Part shown: piece after piece, positions 14,265-21,822 of the stretch
How the letters are laid out: the number at the start of each line of letters is the position of its first letter
Numbering within the stretch: position 1 is the stretch's first letter
NCBI GenBank assembly: GCA_001873585.1
Contig: MNZL01000068.1
Location: forward strand, 1 to 24,811
Direction of reading: 5' to 3'
DNA: 24,811 nt
DNA from: Rhodobacterales bacterium CG2_30_65_12
Lineage (GTDB): Bacteria; Pseudomonadota; Alphaproteobacteria; Rhodobacterales; Rhodobacteraceae
Program-made: the position numbers and the translations under genes
Notes under the pieces: model-generated
Databases searched by the model: none
Told to the model about the DNA's origin: nothing
The model's input: only the letters and a program-made list of their open reading frames with translations

Positions 14265-15995
14265 GTGCGCGATACGAAAGCCACGGCAGGCGACACCGAG
14301 GTGGTGCTGGGCGAGGACTGGGTCTCGCCCCAGACCCACGTCGATGCCGAACTGCGGGAAGGGCGGCGCAAGCGGCGTGGGCTGCTTGCGATCAACCGTT
14401 CGCCACTTGCGCGCAAGATCATCACCTTCAACATCCTCGGGCTGGTGGTGCTGGTGGCCGGGGTTCTCTACCTGAACCCGTTCCGCGAGAGCCTGCTGTT
14501 TCAGCGCGAACAGAGCCTGGTGATGACAGCCGAGCTGGTGGCCGACGTTTTCGAGGTCGAGGCCGCGCGCCTGCTGATGACGCCTGGCTCCGGCTCCGAT
14601 GCCGGCGCGCTCACCGCAAGGCACGTGGCTGCGATCTTGCCGATGGTGCACATCCGCGAGGGCGGCAACGTGTTTGTCTTCGGCCGCGACGGCGCGCTGC
14701 TCGGTAGCAGCGAGGGCCCGAACCGGGCCGCCGATATCGAGGTCGTCGGGCTCGAGCGCGAACGCGGCTCCACGATCATCTCCGACGGCCTCAGCCGGGT
14801 GTGGGACGCGCTCGCCGGCCTTCTCTCCGCCGCGAAACATTCAAGCCAGGTGGACGATGACACAGCGTCGCGCGCGCGCGAATTCCTCGGCGAGGCGCTC
14901 GCCGGCAAGACCCGTATCGCCTCGGCTAACGGTGCCGATGGCGAAAGCAAGTATTTCATCACCACGCCGATCTTGGTGAATGGCGAGATTGCTGGCGCCA
15001 TCGCGCTGGAAAGCTCCGGCGGGCTGGTCGACAGCCTGGTGCGCGCCGAGCGCGAGCAAATCCTGCAGATGTTCCTGATCGCGATCCTCGTTTCGATCGG
15101 CCTGTCGATGGTGCTGGCCTCCACCATCGCCAATCCGCTGGCCGACCTGGCCGCCGCCGCCGAAATCGGCCGCGACAAGAACGCGCGCAGGGTCAATCCG
15201 GGCCGCGTGCGGATCCCCGACCTCACCGGGCGGCCCGACGAGATCGGCCGGCTCTCGAAGGCGCTGCGTGGTATGGTTGCCGCGCTCTACGACAGGATCG
15301 ACGCCAACGAGCAATTCGCCGCCGATGTGGCGCACGAAATCAAGAACCCGCTCGCCTCCTTACGCTCCGCGATCGGCTCGCTGCGCTTCGTGAAAAAGGA
15401 AGAGCAGCGCGACAAGTTGCTGGACGTGATCGAGCACGACGTGCGCCGGCTTGACCGGCTGGTGAGCGATATCTCGAACGCCTCGCGGCTCGACAGCGAG
15501 CTGGTGAAGGAAGAGGAAGAAAGCTTCGACCTCATCAAGATGTTGCGCAATCTCACCGAATACCTTGGCAACGAGGCGCATCAGAAGGGCGTGGATTTCA
15601 TCACCGACCTGCCGTCCGACCCGATCGTGATCAACGGGCTCGAAGCGCGGTTGGCGCAGGTGTTCGTCAACCTGATCTCCAACGCCACCAGCTTCTGCGA
15701 TGAGGGCGACGCGATTCGGGTCTGGGCGCGCCAACGCGACAACCGCGTGCTGGTGGTGGTCGAAGACACCGGGCCGGGCATTCCCGAACAGGCGCTGACC
15801 AAGATTTTCAACCGGTTCTATAGCCAACGACCCGAGAACCAGTTTGGCAACAATTCGGGCCTCGGCCTCGCCATCTCCAAGCAGATCGTCGAAGCCCATG
15901 GTGGCGTGATCTGGGCCGAAAACATCCGACCCACCGACGCCGACATTACTTCCGAGCCGCTCGGGGCCCGCTTCGTCGTGGGCCTGCCGGTGTGA
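14265..15995 (+). CDS. chvG: Sensor histidine kinase ChvG
   Basis: A 576-residue membrane sensor kinase. A Pro-flanked hydrophobic segment (IITFNILGLVVLVAGVLYL) begins at about residue 52. A periplasmic sensor domain of about 190 residues follows, then a second membrane segment (ILQMFLIAILVSIGLSMVLA) and a HAMP linker. The HisKA domain has His357 in FAADVAHEIKNPLASLRSA. The ATPase domain has N-box NLISNATSF, G1 EDTGPGIPE and G2 NNSGLGLAISKQIVEAHGG. GTG codons occur at 14256 and 14265. I prefer 14265 because GGCGGAG lies 8 bases before it and overlaps the earlier GTG; the choice changes the length by 3 residues. The stop overlaps hprK by 4 bases. Confidence 0.94.
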   Translation: MRDTKATAGDTEVVLGEDWVSPQTHVDAELREGRRKRRGLLAINRSPLARKIITFNILGLVVLVAGVLYLNPFRESLLFQREQSLVMTAELVADVFEVEAARLLMTPGSGSDAGALTARHVAAILPMVHIREGGNVFVFGRDGALLGSSEGPNRAADIEVVGLERERGSTIISDGLSRVWDALAGLLSAAKHSSQVDDDTASRAREFLGEALAGKTRIASANGADGESKYFITTPILVNGEIAGAIALESSGGLVDSLVRAEREQILQMFLIAILVSIGLSMVLASTIANPLADLAAAAEIGRDKNARRVNPGRVRIPDLTGRPDEIGRLSKALRGMVAALYDRIDANEQFAADVAHEIKNPLASLRSAIGSLRFVKKEEQRDKLLDVIEHDVRRLDRLVSDISNASRLDSELVKEEEESFDLIKMLRNLTEYLGNEAHQKGVDFITDLPSDPIVINGLEARLAQVFVNLISNATSFCDEGDAIRVWARQRDNRVLVVVEDTGPGIPEQALTKIFNRFYSQRPENQFGNNSGLGLAISKQIVEAHGGVIWAENIRPTDADITSEPLGARFVVGLPV

Positions 15996-16450
15996 TCCCT
16001 GCACCAACGCAGCCACGACCCGGCCCGAGTGTCGAAATCCGCCATGCCAGCACCGTCGAGATCGCCGGCCGCGCTGTGCTGATCCAGGGCCCCTCGGGCA
16101 GCGGCAAGTCGGGCCTCGCGCTTGATCTCATCGCGCGCGGCGCGCGGCTGATCGCCGACGACTGCACCCGCCTTGCGTTGCGCGATGGCTGGCCGTGGGC
16201 GCTGGCGCCTGAGCGGCTCGCGGGCGTGATCGAGGCGCGTGGCGTCGGGCTCCTGCGCACGCCGCACAGCCCCGGCGCTCCGCTTGCGCTGGTGGTCGAC
16301 CTCGCCGAAACAGAAACCGCGCGCCTGCCCGAGCCGGTGACGGAAACCGTGCTCGGTCACGATATTCTGCGCCTGCGCAGGGTTGACGCCGCGCATTTTC
16401 CCGGTGCCATAGTCGCGGTGGCAAAAGGCGGAATCTGGCAAGATGTCTGA
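15992..16450 (+). CDS. hprK: HPr kinase/phosphorylase, short alphaproteobacterial form
   Basis: A 152-residue protein corresponding to only the C-terminal kinase domain of HprK; the Firmicutes enzyme is about twice as long. It has the Walker A loop GPSGSGKSGLALDLIARG (from residue 33, Lys39 and Ser40) and LIADDCTRL, which matches the family's ADD motif. HprK phosphorylates HPr on a serine, and the target HPr lies three genes downstream. The start is a GTG overlapping the chvG stop (GTGA), so translation is likely coupled; its 3' end overlaps rapZ by 8 bases. The short form is standard in this class, not a truncation. Confidence 0.92.
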   Translation: MIPAPTQPRPGPSVEIRHASTVEIAGRAVLIQGPSGSGKSGLALDLIARGARLIADDCTRLALRDGWPWALAPERLAGVIEARGVGLLRTPHSPGAPLALVVDLAETETARLPEPVTETVLGHDILRLRRVDAAHFPGAIVAVAKGGIWQDV

Positions 16451-17387
16451 CGGTGGCGGCAACAGGAAGGGCAAGGCGGCGGCGCGCAGCGCGCAGCATG
16501 TGGTGCTCGTGACCGGGGCCTCCGGCGCTGGCCGCAGCACGACGATCCGTGCACTTGAGGATTTCGGCTACGAGGTGATCGACAACCTGCCGATGCGGCT
16601 GATCCCCCGGGTGATGCAGGCCGGCCCGCACGATCACCCGCTGGCGCTGGGGATCGACGTGCGCACACGCGGGTTTTCCGCCGATGCCCTGGCGGAAACC
16701 ATCGACGGGCTCATTGCCGACCCTGCGCTTGAGGTGGAGCTTCTGTTTCTCGAGTGCCGCAGCGACGTGTTGGCGAACCGTTTTTCCGAAACCCGTCGGC
16801 GCCACCCGCTTGCCCCCGACGATGATTCGGTGCGCGGCATTGCGCGCGAAATCGCGCTGCTTGCCCCGGTCCGCGAGCGCGCCGACGTGCTGATCGACAC
16901 CTCCGATCTGACGGTGCACGAGCTCAAGGCCGAGATCCAGCGCTGGGTGGGGATCGCCGAGGGCGAGGCGCTGACAATCTCGGTGCAGAGCTTCTCCTTC
17001 AAGCGCGGTGTGCCGCGCGGGCTCGATTTGGTGTTTGACGTGCGGTTCTTGCAAAACCCGCACTGGGAGCCGGCGATGCGGCTGCTGACCGGTCTCGATT
17101 CCCAGGTCGCCGACCATGTGAAGGCCGATCCGCGCTACCCGGAATTCTACCAGCGTCTCAAGGGGCTCGTCGATTTTCTGCTGCCGGCCTACGCTCAGGA
17201 AGGCAAGGCGCATCTGTCGATCGGCTTTGGCTGCACCGGCGGGCGGCACCGCTCGGTGACGCTGGCCGAGACCCTGGCCAAGGGCCTTGCGGACGCCGGC
17301 TGGCGGGTGTCTATTCGCCACCGTGAACTCGAAGCCCCGGGTGCACAGGCAGGACCGGCGGCGACACCTGGGAGGCAGATCGGTTGA
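16443..17387 (+). CDS. rapZ: RNase adapter / nucleotide-binding protein RapZ
   Basis: A 314-residue RapZ (YvcJ) family protein. The N-terminal nucleotide-binding domain has Walker A GASGAGRST (residues 25-33), with Arg in place of the usual Lys, followed by EDFGYEVIDNLP. The C-terminal domain has QSFSFKRGVPRGLDLVFDVRFLQNPHW and GCTGGRHRSVTLAE. In enterobacteria RapZ senses glucosamine-6-phosphate and guides RNase E to a small RNA; whether that holds in this class is not established. Sitting between hprK and PTS genes is a conserved linkage. It overlaps hprK by 8 bases and the next gene by 4. Confidence 0.95.
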   Translation: MSDGGGNRKGKAAARSAQHVVLVTGASGAGRSTTIRALEDFGYEVIDNLPMRLIPRVMQAGPHDHPLALGIDVRTRGFSADALAETIDGLIADPALEVELLFLECRSDVLANRFSETRRRHPLAPDDDSVRGIAREIALLAPVRERADVLIDTSDLTVHELKAEIQRWVGIAEGEALTISVQSFSFKRGVPRGLDLVFDVRFLQNPHWEPAMRLLTGLDSQVADHVKADPRYPEFYQRLKGLVDFLLPAYAQEGKAHLSIGFGCTGGRHRSVTLAETLAKGLADAGWRVSIRHRELEAPGAQAGPAATPGRQIG

Positions 17388-17776
17388 TCGGCATCGTGAT
17401 CGTCGCGCATGGCGGGCTGGCTGCGGAATATCTAGCGGCGCTTGAGCACGTGGTCGGTCCGGTTGCCCAGGCCCGAGCGATTGCCATAGCCGCCGACTAC
17501 GACCGCGACCGTAAGGCGGTCGAGATTGCCGACGCCGCCGACGCGGTGGATACCGGCGATGGGGTGATCGTGGTGGTCGACATGTTCGGCTCCTCGCCGT
17601 CGAACCTCGCGCTGCCGGCCTGCGCCCAAGGCAACCGCAAGATCATTTACGGCGCCAACCTGCCAATGTTGGTGAAGCTGGCGAAATCCCGCGATCTGGG
17701 GGTCGATGCCGCCAGCGCAGCAGCGATGGCGGCCGGGCGCAAGTATATCGATTGCATCGACGGAAAACCGAATTAG
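17384..17776 (+). CDS. PTS EIIA component, mannose/fructose type
   Basis: A 130-residue EIIA of the mannose-class PTS fold, a phosphocarrier with active-site His9 in IVIVAHGGLAAEYL. VVVDMFGSSPSNLAL matches the conserved substrate-side loop. The start is TTG, overlapping the rapZ stop (TTGA); the frame gives a family-like N-terminus from the first codon. No sugar-transporting EIIB or EIIC is nearby, so this is probably a regulatory phospho-relay that takes phosphate from HPr, as in other alphaproteobacteria lacking sugar PTS permeases. HPr follows after 12 bases. Confidence 0.9.
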   Translation: MIGIVIVAHGGLAAEYLAALEHVVGPVAQARAIAIAADYDRDRKAVEIADAADAVDTGDGVIVVVDMFGSSPSNLALPACAQGNRKIIYGANLPMLVKLAKSRDLGVDAASAAAMAAGRKYIDCIDGKPN

Positions 17777-17788
17777 GAGCGATACGCC

Positions 17789-18067
17789 ATGGCCGAAACG
17801 GTGATCCGACAGTTCAAGATCATCAACGACAAGGGCCTGCACGCCCGCGCCTCGGCAAAATTCGTCGAGGTGGTCGAGGCCCATGACGCCCGTGCGCGTG
17901 TCTCCAAGGACGGGATGGATACCGATGGCGATTCGATCATGGGCCTGTTGATGCTCGGCGGTGCCTTTGGCGCGACGATCGAGGTGGAAACCTCCGGCAA
18001 CGAGGCCGAGGCGCTGATGGAAGCACTCGCGGCGCTGATTGCCAACCGGTTCGGCGAAGAAAGCTGA
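17789..18067 (+). CDS. ptsH: HPr phosphocarrier protein
   Basis: A 92-residue HPr. His18 in NDKGLHARASAKFVEV is the EI-dependent phosphorylation site. Ser49 in MDTDGDSIMGLLMLGG matches the serine phosphorylated by HprK, and the presence of hprK in the same operon supports that use. It probably passes phosphate to the EIIA upstream; Enzyme I is not in the window. AGGAG lies before the ATG. Proteins of this kind are also called NPr when they serve the nitrogen-type PTS. Confidence 0.94.
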   Translation: MAETVIRQFKIINDKGLHARASAKFVEVVEAHDARARVSKDGMDTDGDSIMGLLMLGGAFGATIEVETSGNEAEALMEALAALIANRFGEES

Positions 18068-18077
18068 GGCCGCGCCA

Positions 18078-18926
18078 ATGTCAGTGTCAAGACGCGACGG
18101 CGACGGCCTGCCCAAATACGACAAGCGCAACCTCACCTATGCCAACAGCTTCGCCAGTGGCTTCCAGGCCAGTTTCATTCGTGCGGTCGAGTGGCTGACC
18201 GGCAAGGTTTCAATCATCCGCATGGTGCGCGAATTCGAGCGCCGGGGCGGGGCCGAGGGGCTCGCCTTCTGGGGCAAGGTGCTCGATGTGATGGGGATCG
18301 AGATCACCACCCCGGAGGCGCAGTTTGCCAACATCCCCAAGCAGGGCCCGGTGGTGGTGGTGGCCAACCACCCGCACGGGCTGGTCGACGGCATGGTGAT
18401 GGCCGAGTTGATCGCCCGGGTGCGGCCGGATTTTCAGATCCTGACCCGCGAAGTGCTCACCGGGCTCGATCAGGGCGCATCGTCATACCTGATTCCTGTG
18501 CCGTTTCCGCATGACAAGGACGCCCAGCGCAAGGGCAAGGAGATGCGTGCCCGGGCGATGGCGAGGCTCACCGCCGGTGGGCTGATCTGCATTTTTCCCT
18601 CCGGCGTGGTGGCAACGTCGCAAACCGCTTTTGGGCCGGTCGTCGAGGCCGAGTGGAACGTGTTTACCGCGCAGATGATTCGCCGGTCGGGCGCGGCGGT
18701 GGTGCCGATCCACTTTCGTGGTCAGAACTCTCGGGCCTATCACGTGGCCAACCGGCTGTCGCCGACGCTACGGCAGGCGATGCTGCTGCACGAAGTGGTG
18801 CATGTGTGCAATCGTCCGCACGGGCCGGTGATCGGCGCGCCGCTCACGGCCGGGCAAATGGCCCTGCTTGCCTCCGATCCGCGGCGCTTCATCGCCTGGC
18901 TGCGGGAGCACACGTTGGCCCTGTAG
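18078..18926 (+). CDS. Lysophospholipid acyltransferase-like protein
   Basis: A 282-residue protein of the PlsC-like acyltransferase fold. The catalytic block reads VVVVANHPHGLVDGMVMAEL. This is the NHPxGxxDG variant, with five residues between the first His and Asp instead of the four of classical NHx4D enzymes. Downstream blocks are IFPSGVVATSQTAFG, corresponding to the FPEG-type substrate motif, and VVPIHFRGQNSR. The N-terminal 60 residues contain a possible amphipathic membrane-binding helix. The acyl acceptor is unknown; a phospholipid or an aminolipid such as ornithine lipid is possible. It starts 10 bases after HPr, so it is probably in the same operon, hinting at a membrane-lipid output of ChvG/ChvI. 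Confidence 0.8.
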   Translation: MSVSRRDGDGLPKYDKRNLTYANSFASGFQASFIRAVEWLTGKVSIIRMVREFERRGGAEGLAFWGKVLDVMGIEITTPEAQFANIPKQGPVVVVANHPHGLVDGMVMAELIARVRPDFQILTREVLTGLDQGASSYLIPVPFPHDKDAQRKGKEMRARAMARLTAGGLICIFPSGVVATSQTAFGPVVEAEWNVFTAQMIRRSGAAVVPIHFRGQNSRAYHVANRLSPTLRQAMLLHEVVHVCNRPHGPVIGAPLTAGQMALLASDPRRFIAWLREHTLAL

Positions 18927-18966
18927 CGGCGATCTGGCCTGGAAGAAACGCCGTGCCGGGCCGGCC

Positions 18967-19842
18967 TCAGCGCGTGGGCACCGGCTCGTCACCGCGATAA
19001 TCATAAAAGCCCCGCCCGGTCTTGCGCCCGAGCCAGCCGGCCTCGACGTATTTCGTCAGCAGCGGGCAGGGGCGATACTTGGTGTCGGCGAGTCCGTCGT
19101 GCAGCACGTTCATGATCGCAAGGCAGGTATCGAGGCCGATGAAATCGGCCAGCTCAAGCGGCCCCATCGGGTGATTGGCCCCCAGCTTCATCGCCTCGTC
19201 TATGGATTTTACCGATCCGACGCCTTCATAGAGCGTATAGACCGCTTCGTTGATCATCGGCATCAGGATGCGGTTGACGATGAAGGCCGGGAAATCCTCT
19301 GCTGGCGCGGCGGTCTTGCCAAGGCGCTGCACCACGCCAAGGCAGGTGGCATAGGTGGGCTGATCGGTGGCAATGCCGCGAATGAGCTCAACGAGCTGCA
19401 TCACCGGCACCGGGTTCATGAAGTGAAAACCCATGAACCTCTCCGGCCGGTCGGTGCGGCTGGCAAGCCGGGTGATCGAGATTGACGAGGTGTTGGAGGT
19501 AAGGATCGTTTCCGGCTTCAGATGCGGCAGGAGGGCGGCGAAGATATCCTGTTTTACCGCCTCGTTTTCGGTTGCGGCCTCGATCACCAGGTCGGTCTGG
19601 CCCAGATCGGCGAGGGTGAGCGTGGTGGTGATCCGGCCAAGCGCCGCGTCGCGGTCGGCAGTTCTGATCTTTTCGCGCGAAACCTGGCGGTCGAGGTTGC
19701 GCGTGATCGTCTCGATCGCCGTGCCAAGGGCAGCCTCGTTCACGTCATTGAGCAGCACCTCATAGCCGGCAAGCGCCATAACATGGGCAATCCCGTTGCC
19801 CATCTGGCCCGCCCCGACAACCCCGACCGTTTCGACCGTCAT
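18967..19842 (-). CDS. 3-hydroxybutyryl-CoA dehydrogenase
   Basis: A 291-residue NAD(P)-dependent 3-hydroxyacyl-CoA dehydrogenase of the single-domain-pair type. The Rossmann motif VGVVGAGQMGNGIAHVMALAG is at residues 7-27, and HFMNPVPVMQLVELI carries the catalytic His and substrate residues. FIVNRILMPMINEAVYTLYEGVGS and GLDTCLAIMNVLH belong to the C-terminal helical domain. It interconverts acetoacetyl-CoA and 3-hydroxybutyryl-CoA, at the entry to the ethylmalonyl-CoA pathway, in PHB metabolism or in fatty acid oxidation. I chose the ATG at 19842 because AAGGAG lies before it and the family begins there. It converges on the acyltransferase gene and is divergent from the DUF6473-like gene. 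Confidence 0.92.
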   Translation of the reverse strand: MTVETVGVVGAGQMGNGIAHVMALAGYEVLLNDVNEAALGTAIETITRNLDRQVSREKIRTADRDAALGRITTTLTLADLGQTDLVIEAATENEAVKQDIFAALLPHLKPETILTSNTSSISITRLASRTDRPERFMGFHFMNPVPVMQLVELIRGIATDQPTYATCLGVVQRLGKTAAPAEDFPAFIVNRILMPMINEAVYTLYEGVGSVKSIDEAMKLGANHPMGPLELADFIGLDTCLAIMNVLHDGLADTKYRPCPLLTKYVEAGWLGRKTGRGFYDYRGDEPVPTR

Positions 19843-20011
19843 GCCCCGCTCCTTCATTGCTTGCCGGACCATAGGCAGGGGCATCGCCCGCGCGCAAGAG
19901 GCGGCGCGCGTGCCGGGCGAGATTGCGACAATTCGAGACTCATTCGTGCTTTAGGCATTTGGCAATGGTTTGGTGCGATTCTCGCTTCCGGGTGAAAAAA
20001 GGAGTGGGTGG

Positions 20012-20839
20012 ATGGCCTATCATGACCTGGGCGAAGGTGCCCTTGACTATGTCCCGTGCCGGTACGGGAAATCGAAACTGTTGTTCCGCGGGCCGAAGCG
20101 GCGGCTGGATACGCTGTTTGTGGCGATGCTCGGCGGAACCGAGACCTATGGCAAGTTCGTCGCGTATCCCTATCCGGCGCTGACCGAAGAGCTGATCGGC
20201 ACGCCGGTGGTCAATTTCGGACTGGTGAACGCAGGTCTTGATGTGTTTGCAAACGACGAAACAGTGATGCGCGCCACTTGCGACGCGGCGGTAACGGTGA
20301 TCCAGATCACCGGCGCTCAGAACACGTCGAACCGGTTTTACGCGGTGCATCCGCGCCGAAACGACAGGTTCTTGCGGGCCTCGACCCTGCTCAAGTCGAT
20401 CTACCGCGATCTCGATTTTACCGAGTTCAACTTTACCCGGCACTTGCTCACGGCGCTGCGCGCGGCGAGCGCCGACAAGTTTGCCATCGTGGAAGAGGAG
20501 CTGAAACAGGCCTGGGTGGCGCGGATGAAAACGCTCGTCGCCAGGATCGGCTCGCGGGTGGTGCTGTTGTGGCTGTCGGACCACGACCCCGAGCACGCCT
20601 CTACATGCACCGAAAATGGCTCTGATCCGCTCTTTGTCGACCGGGAAATGCTGCAGCAGGTCGCGCCTTATGTGTCTGGGCTGGTCGAGGTGGTGGTGAG
20701 CCCGGAAGATGTGGCCGATGGTTTTCAGGGGTTGGTTTACAGCGACCTCGAAGAACCGGCGGCGCGCGGGCTTCTCGGGCTCACCGCGCACGACAAGGCG
20801 GCGCGCGCGCTGCACCCGGTAATCGACGCGCTGCTCTGA
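20012..20839 (+). CDS. DUF6473-like protein of unknown function
   Basis: A 275-residue protein that I match from memory to the DUF6473 family of Rhodobacteraceae. The N-terminus has GALDYVPCRYGKSKLLFRGP, then MLGGTETYGKF, VVNFGLVNAGLDVF, VTVIQITGAQNTSNRFYAVH and VARIGSRVVLLWLSDHDPE. The order of a Gly-Thr-Glu turn, an NxG strand end and a later strand ending in SDH is reminiscent of an SGNH-type hydrolase fold, but I see no clear catalytic Ser block, so this is speculation. No signal peptide or membrane segment is evident. AAAGGAG precedes the ATG at 20012. It is monocistronic, with a strong terminator 16 bases after its stop. Confidence 0.75.
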   Translation: MAYHDLGEGALDYVPCRYGKSKLLFRGPKRRLDTLFVAMLGGTETYGKFVAYPYPALTEELIGTPVVNFGLVNAGLDVFANDETVMRATCDAAVTVIQITGAQNTSNRFYAVHPRRNDRFLRASTLLKSIYRDLDFTEFNFTRHLLTALRAASADKFAIVEEELKQAWVARMKTLVARIGSRVVLLWLSDHDPEHASTCTENGSDPLFVDREMLQQVAPYVSGLVEVVVSPEDVADGFQGLVYSDLEEPAARGLLGLTAHDKAARALHPVIDALL

Positions 20840-20854
20840 TCTAGGCGGCAAAAG

Positions 20855-20884
20855 AAAAGGCCCGCCGGGTTGGCGGGCCTTTTT
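20855..20884. terminator. Strong bidirectional rho-independent terminator
   Basis: A 12-base perfect stem AAAAGGCCCGCC (20855-20866) / GGCGGGCCTTTT (20872-20883) with a 5-base loop, ending in a T-run on the plus strand and, by symmetry, on the minus strand. It lies between the convergent DUF6473-like gene and etfA. Confidence 0.92.
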
Positions 20885-20901
20885 GCGAAGTTCGAGGGGA
20901 G

Positions 20902-21822
20902 TCAGAGCTTGGATGTCAGCGCCGGCACCGCCTCGAACAGATCGGCCACCAGGCCATAATCGGCAACCTGGAAGATTGGCGCTTCCTCGTCCTTGTTGAT
21001 CGCCACGATCACCTTGGAATCCTTCATCCCGGCGAGGTGCTGGATCGCGCCTGAAATGCCCACGGCGATGTAAAGATCGGGGGCGACGACCTTGCCGGTC
21101 TGGCCCACCTGCCAATCGTTCGGAGCAAAGCCCGAATCGACCGCCGCGCGCGACGCCCCGACGGCGGCACCGAGCTTGTCGGCCAGCGCCTCGATCAGCG
21201 CGAAGTTCTCCTGCGAGCCCACGCCCCGGCCACCAGACACGACGACCTTGGCCGAGGTCAGCTCTGGCCGGTCGTTGGTGTCGACCTTGTCTTCGACCCA
21301 TGCCGAAAGCCCCGTGGCGCCGACGCTGGCCACCGCTTCTACGGGTGCCGCGCCACCGGCGCCAGCCGCCTCGAAGGTGGAGGTGCGCACCGAGATCACC
21401 TTGGTCGCATCGGCGGATTTCACCGTCTGGATGGCGTTGCCGGCGTAGATCGGGCGCTCGAACGTGTCGGCGCTGACCACGACGGAGATATCCGAAATCA
21501 CCATCACGTCGAGCAGGGCGGCAACGCGCGGCAGGATGTTTTTTGCGTCCGACGTGGCCGGGGCAACGATGTGGCTGTAATCCCCCGCGAGCGAAACGAT
21601 CAGATCAGCCACAGGCTCGGCAAGCATCTTGGCATAAGCCGGATCGGCGGCCACCAGCACCCGTGCAACGCCCTCGAGCGTAGCGGCAGCGTCGGCGGCG
21701 GCAGCCGGGCCGCAGACCAGCACCGTTACCTCGCCGATGGCCTTCGCCGCTGTCAGCGCCTTGGCGGTCGCGTCAAGGTGAAGCGCGCCACCGGCGACTT
21801 CGGCAAGAAGAAGAACGGCCAT
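20902..21822 (-). CDS. etfA: Electron transfer flavoprotein subunit alpha
   Basis: A 306-residue EtfA, the FAD-holding subunit of the flavoprotein that carries electrons from acyl-CoA dehydrogenases to ETF:quinone oxidoreductase. The FAD domain shows VVSGGRGVGSQENFALIEAL, GASRAAVDSGFAPNDWQVGQ, the signature YIAVGISGAIQHLAGMKDS and VAINKDEEAPIFQVADYG. The N-terminal half has the alpha/beta fold shared with EtfB. The start codon shares one base with the etfB stop (TGATG), so synthesis is coupled. Mcd, encoded in the window, is one expected electron donor. Confidence 0.97.
   Translation of the reverse strand: MAVLLLAEVAGGALHLDATAKALTAAKAIGEVTVLVCGPAAAADAAATLEGVARVLVAADPAYAKMLAEPVADLIVSLAGDYSHIVAPATSDAKNILPRVAALLDVMVISDISVVVSADTFERPIYAGNAIQTVKSADATKVISVRTSTFEAAGAGGAAPVEAVASVGATGLSAWVEDKVDTNDRPELTSAKVVVSGGRGVGSQENFALIEALADKLGAAVGASRAAVDSGFAPNDWQVGQTGKVVAPDLYIAVGISGAIQHLAGMKDSKVIVAINKDEEAPIFQVADYGLVADLFEAVPALTSKL

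Noticed and set aside
13275..14840. 521-residue open frame antisense to chvI and chvG
   Set aside because: It is the mirror of two certain genes in GC-rich DNA; the product is His/Arg/Leu-rich with no recognisable domain, as expected of a shadow frame.
14868..14881. CG-dinucleotide run inside chvG
   Set aside because: A short CGCGCG stretch encoding Ala-Arg residues in a GC-rich gene; no sign of a phase-variable repeat or a Z-DNA role.
19888..19912. GC-rich inverted repeat between 3-hydroxybutyryl-CoA dehydrogenase and the DUF6473-like gene
   Set aside because: The arms are simple CGCGCG alternation and could arise by composition; no T-run and no promoter relation could be shown.
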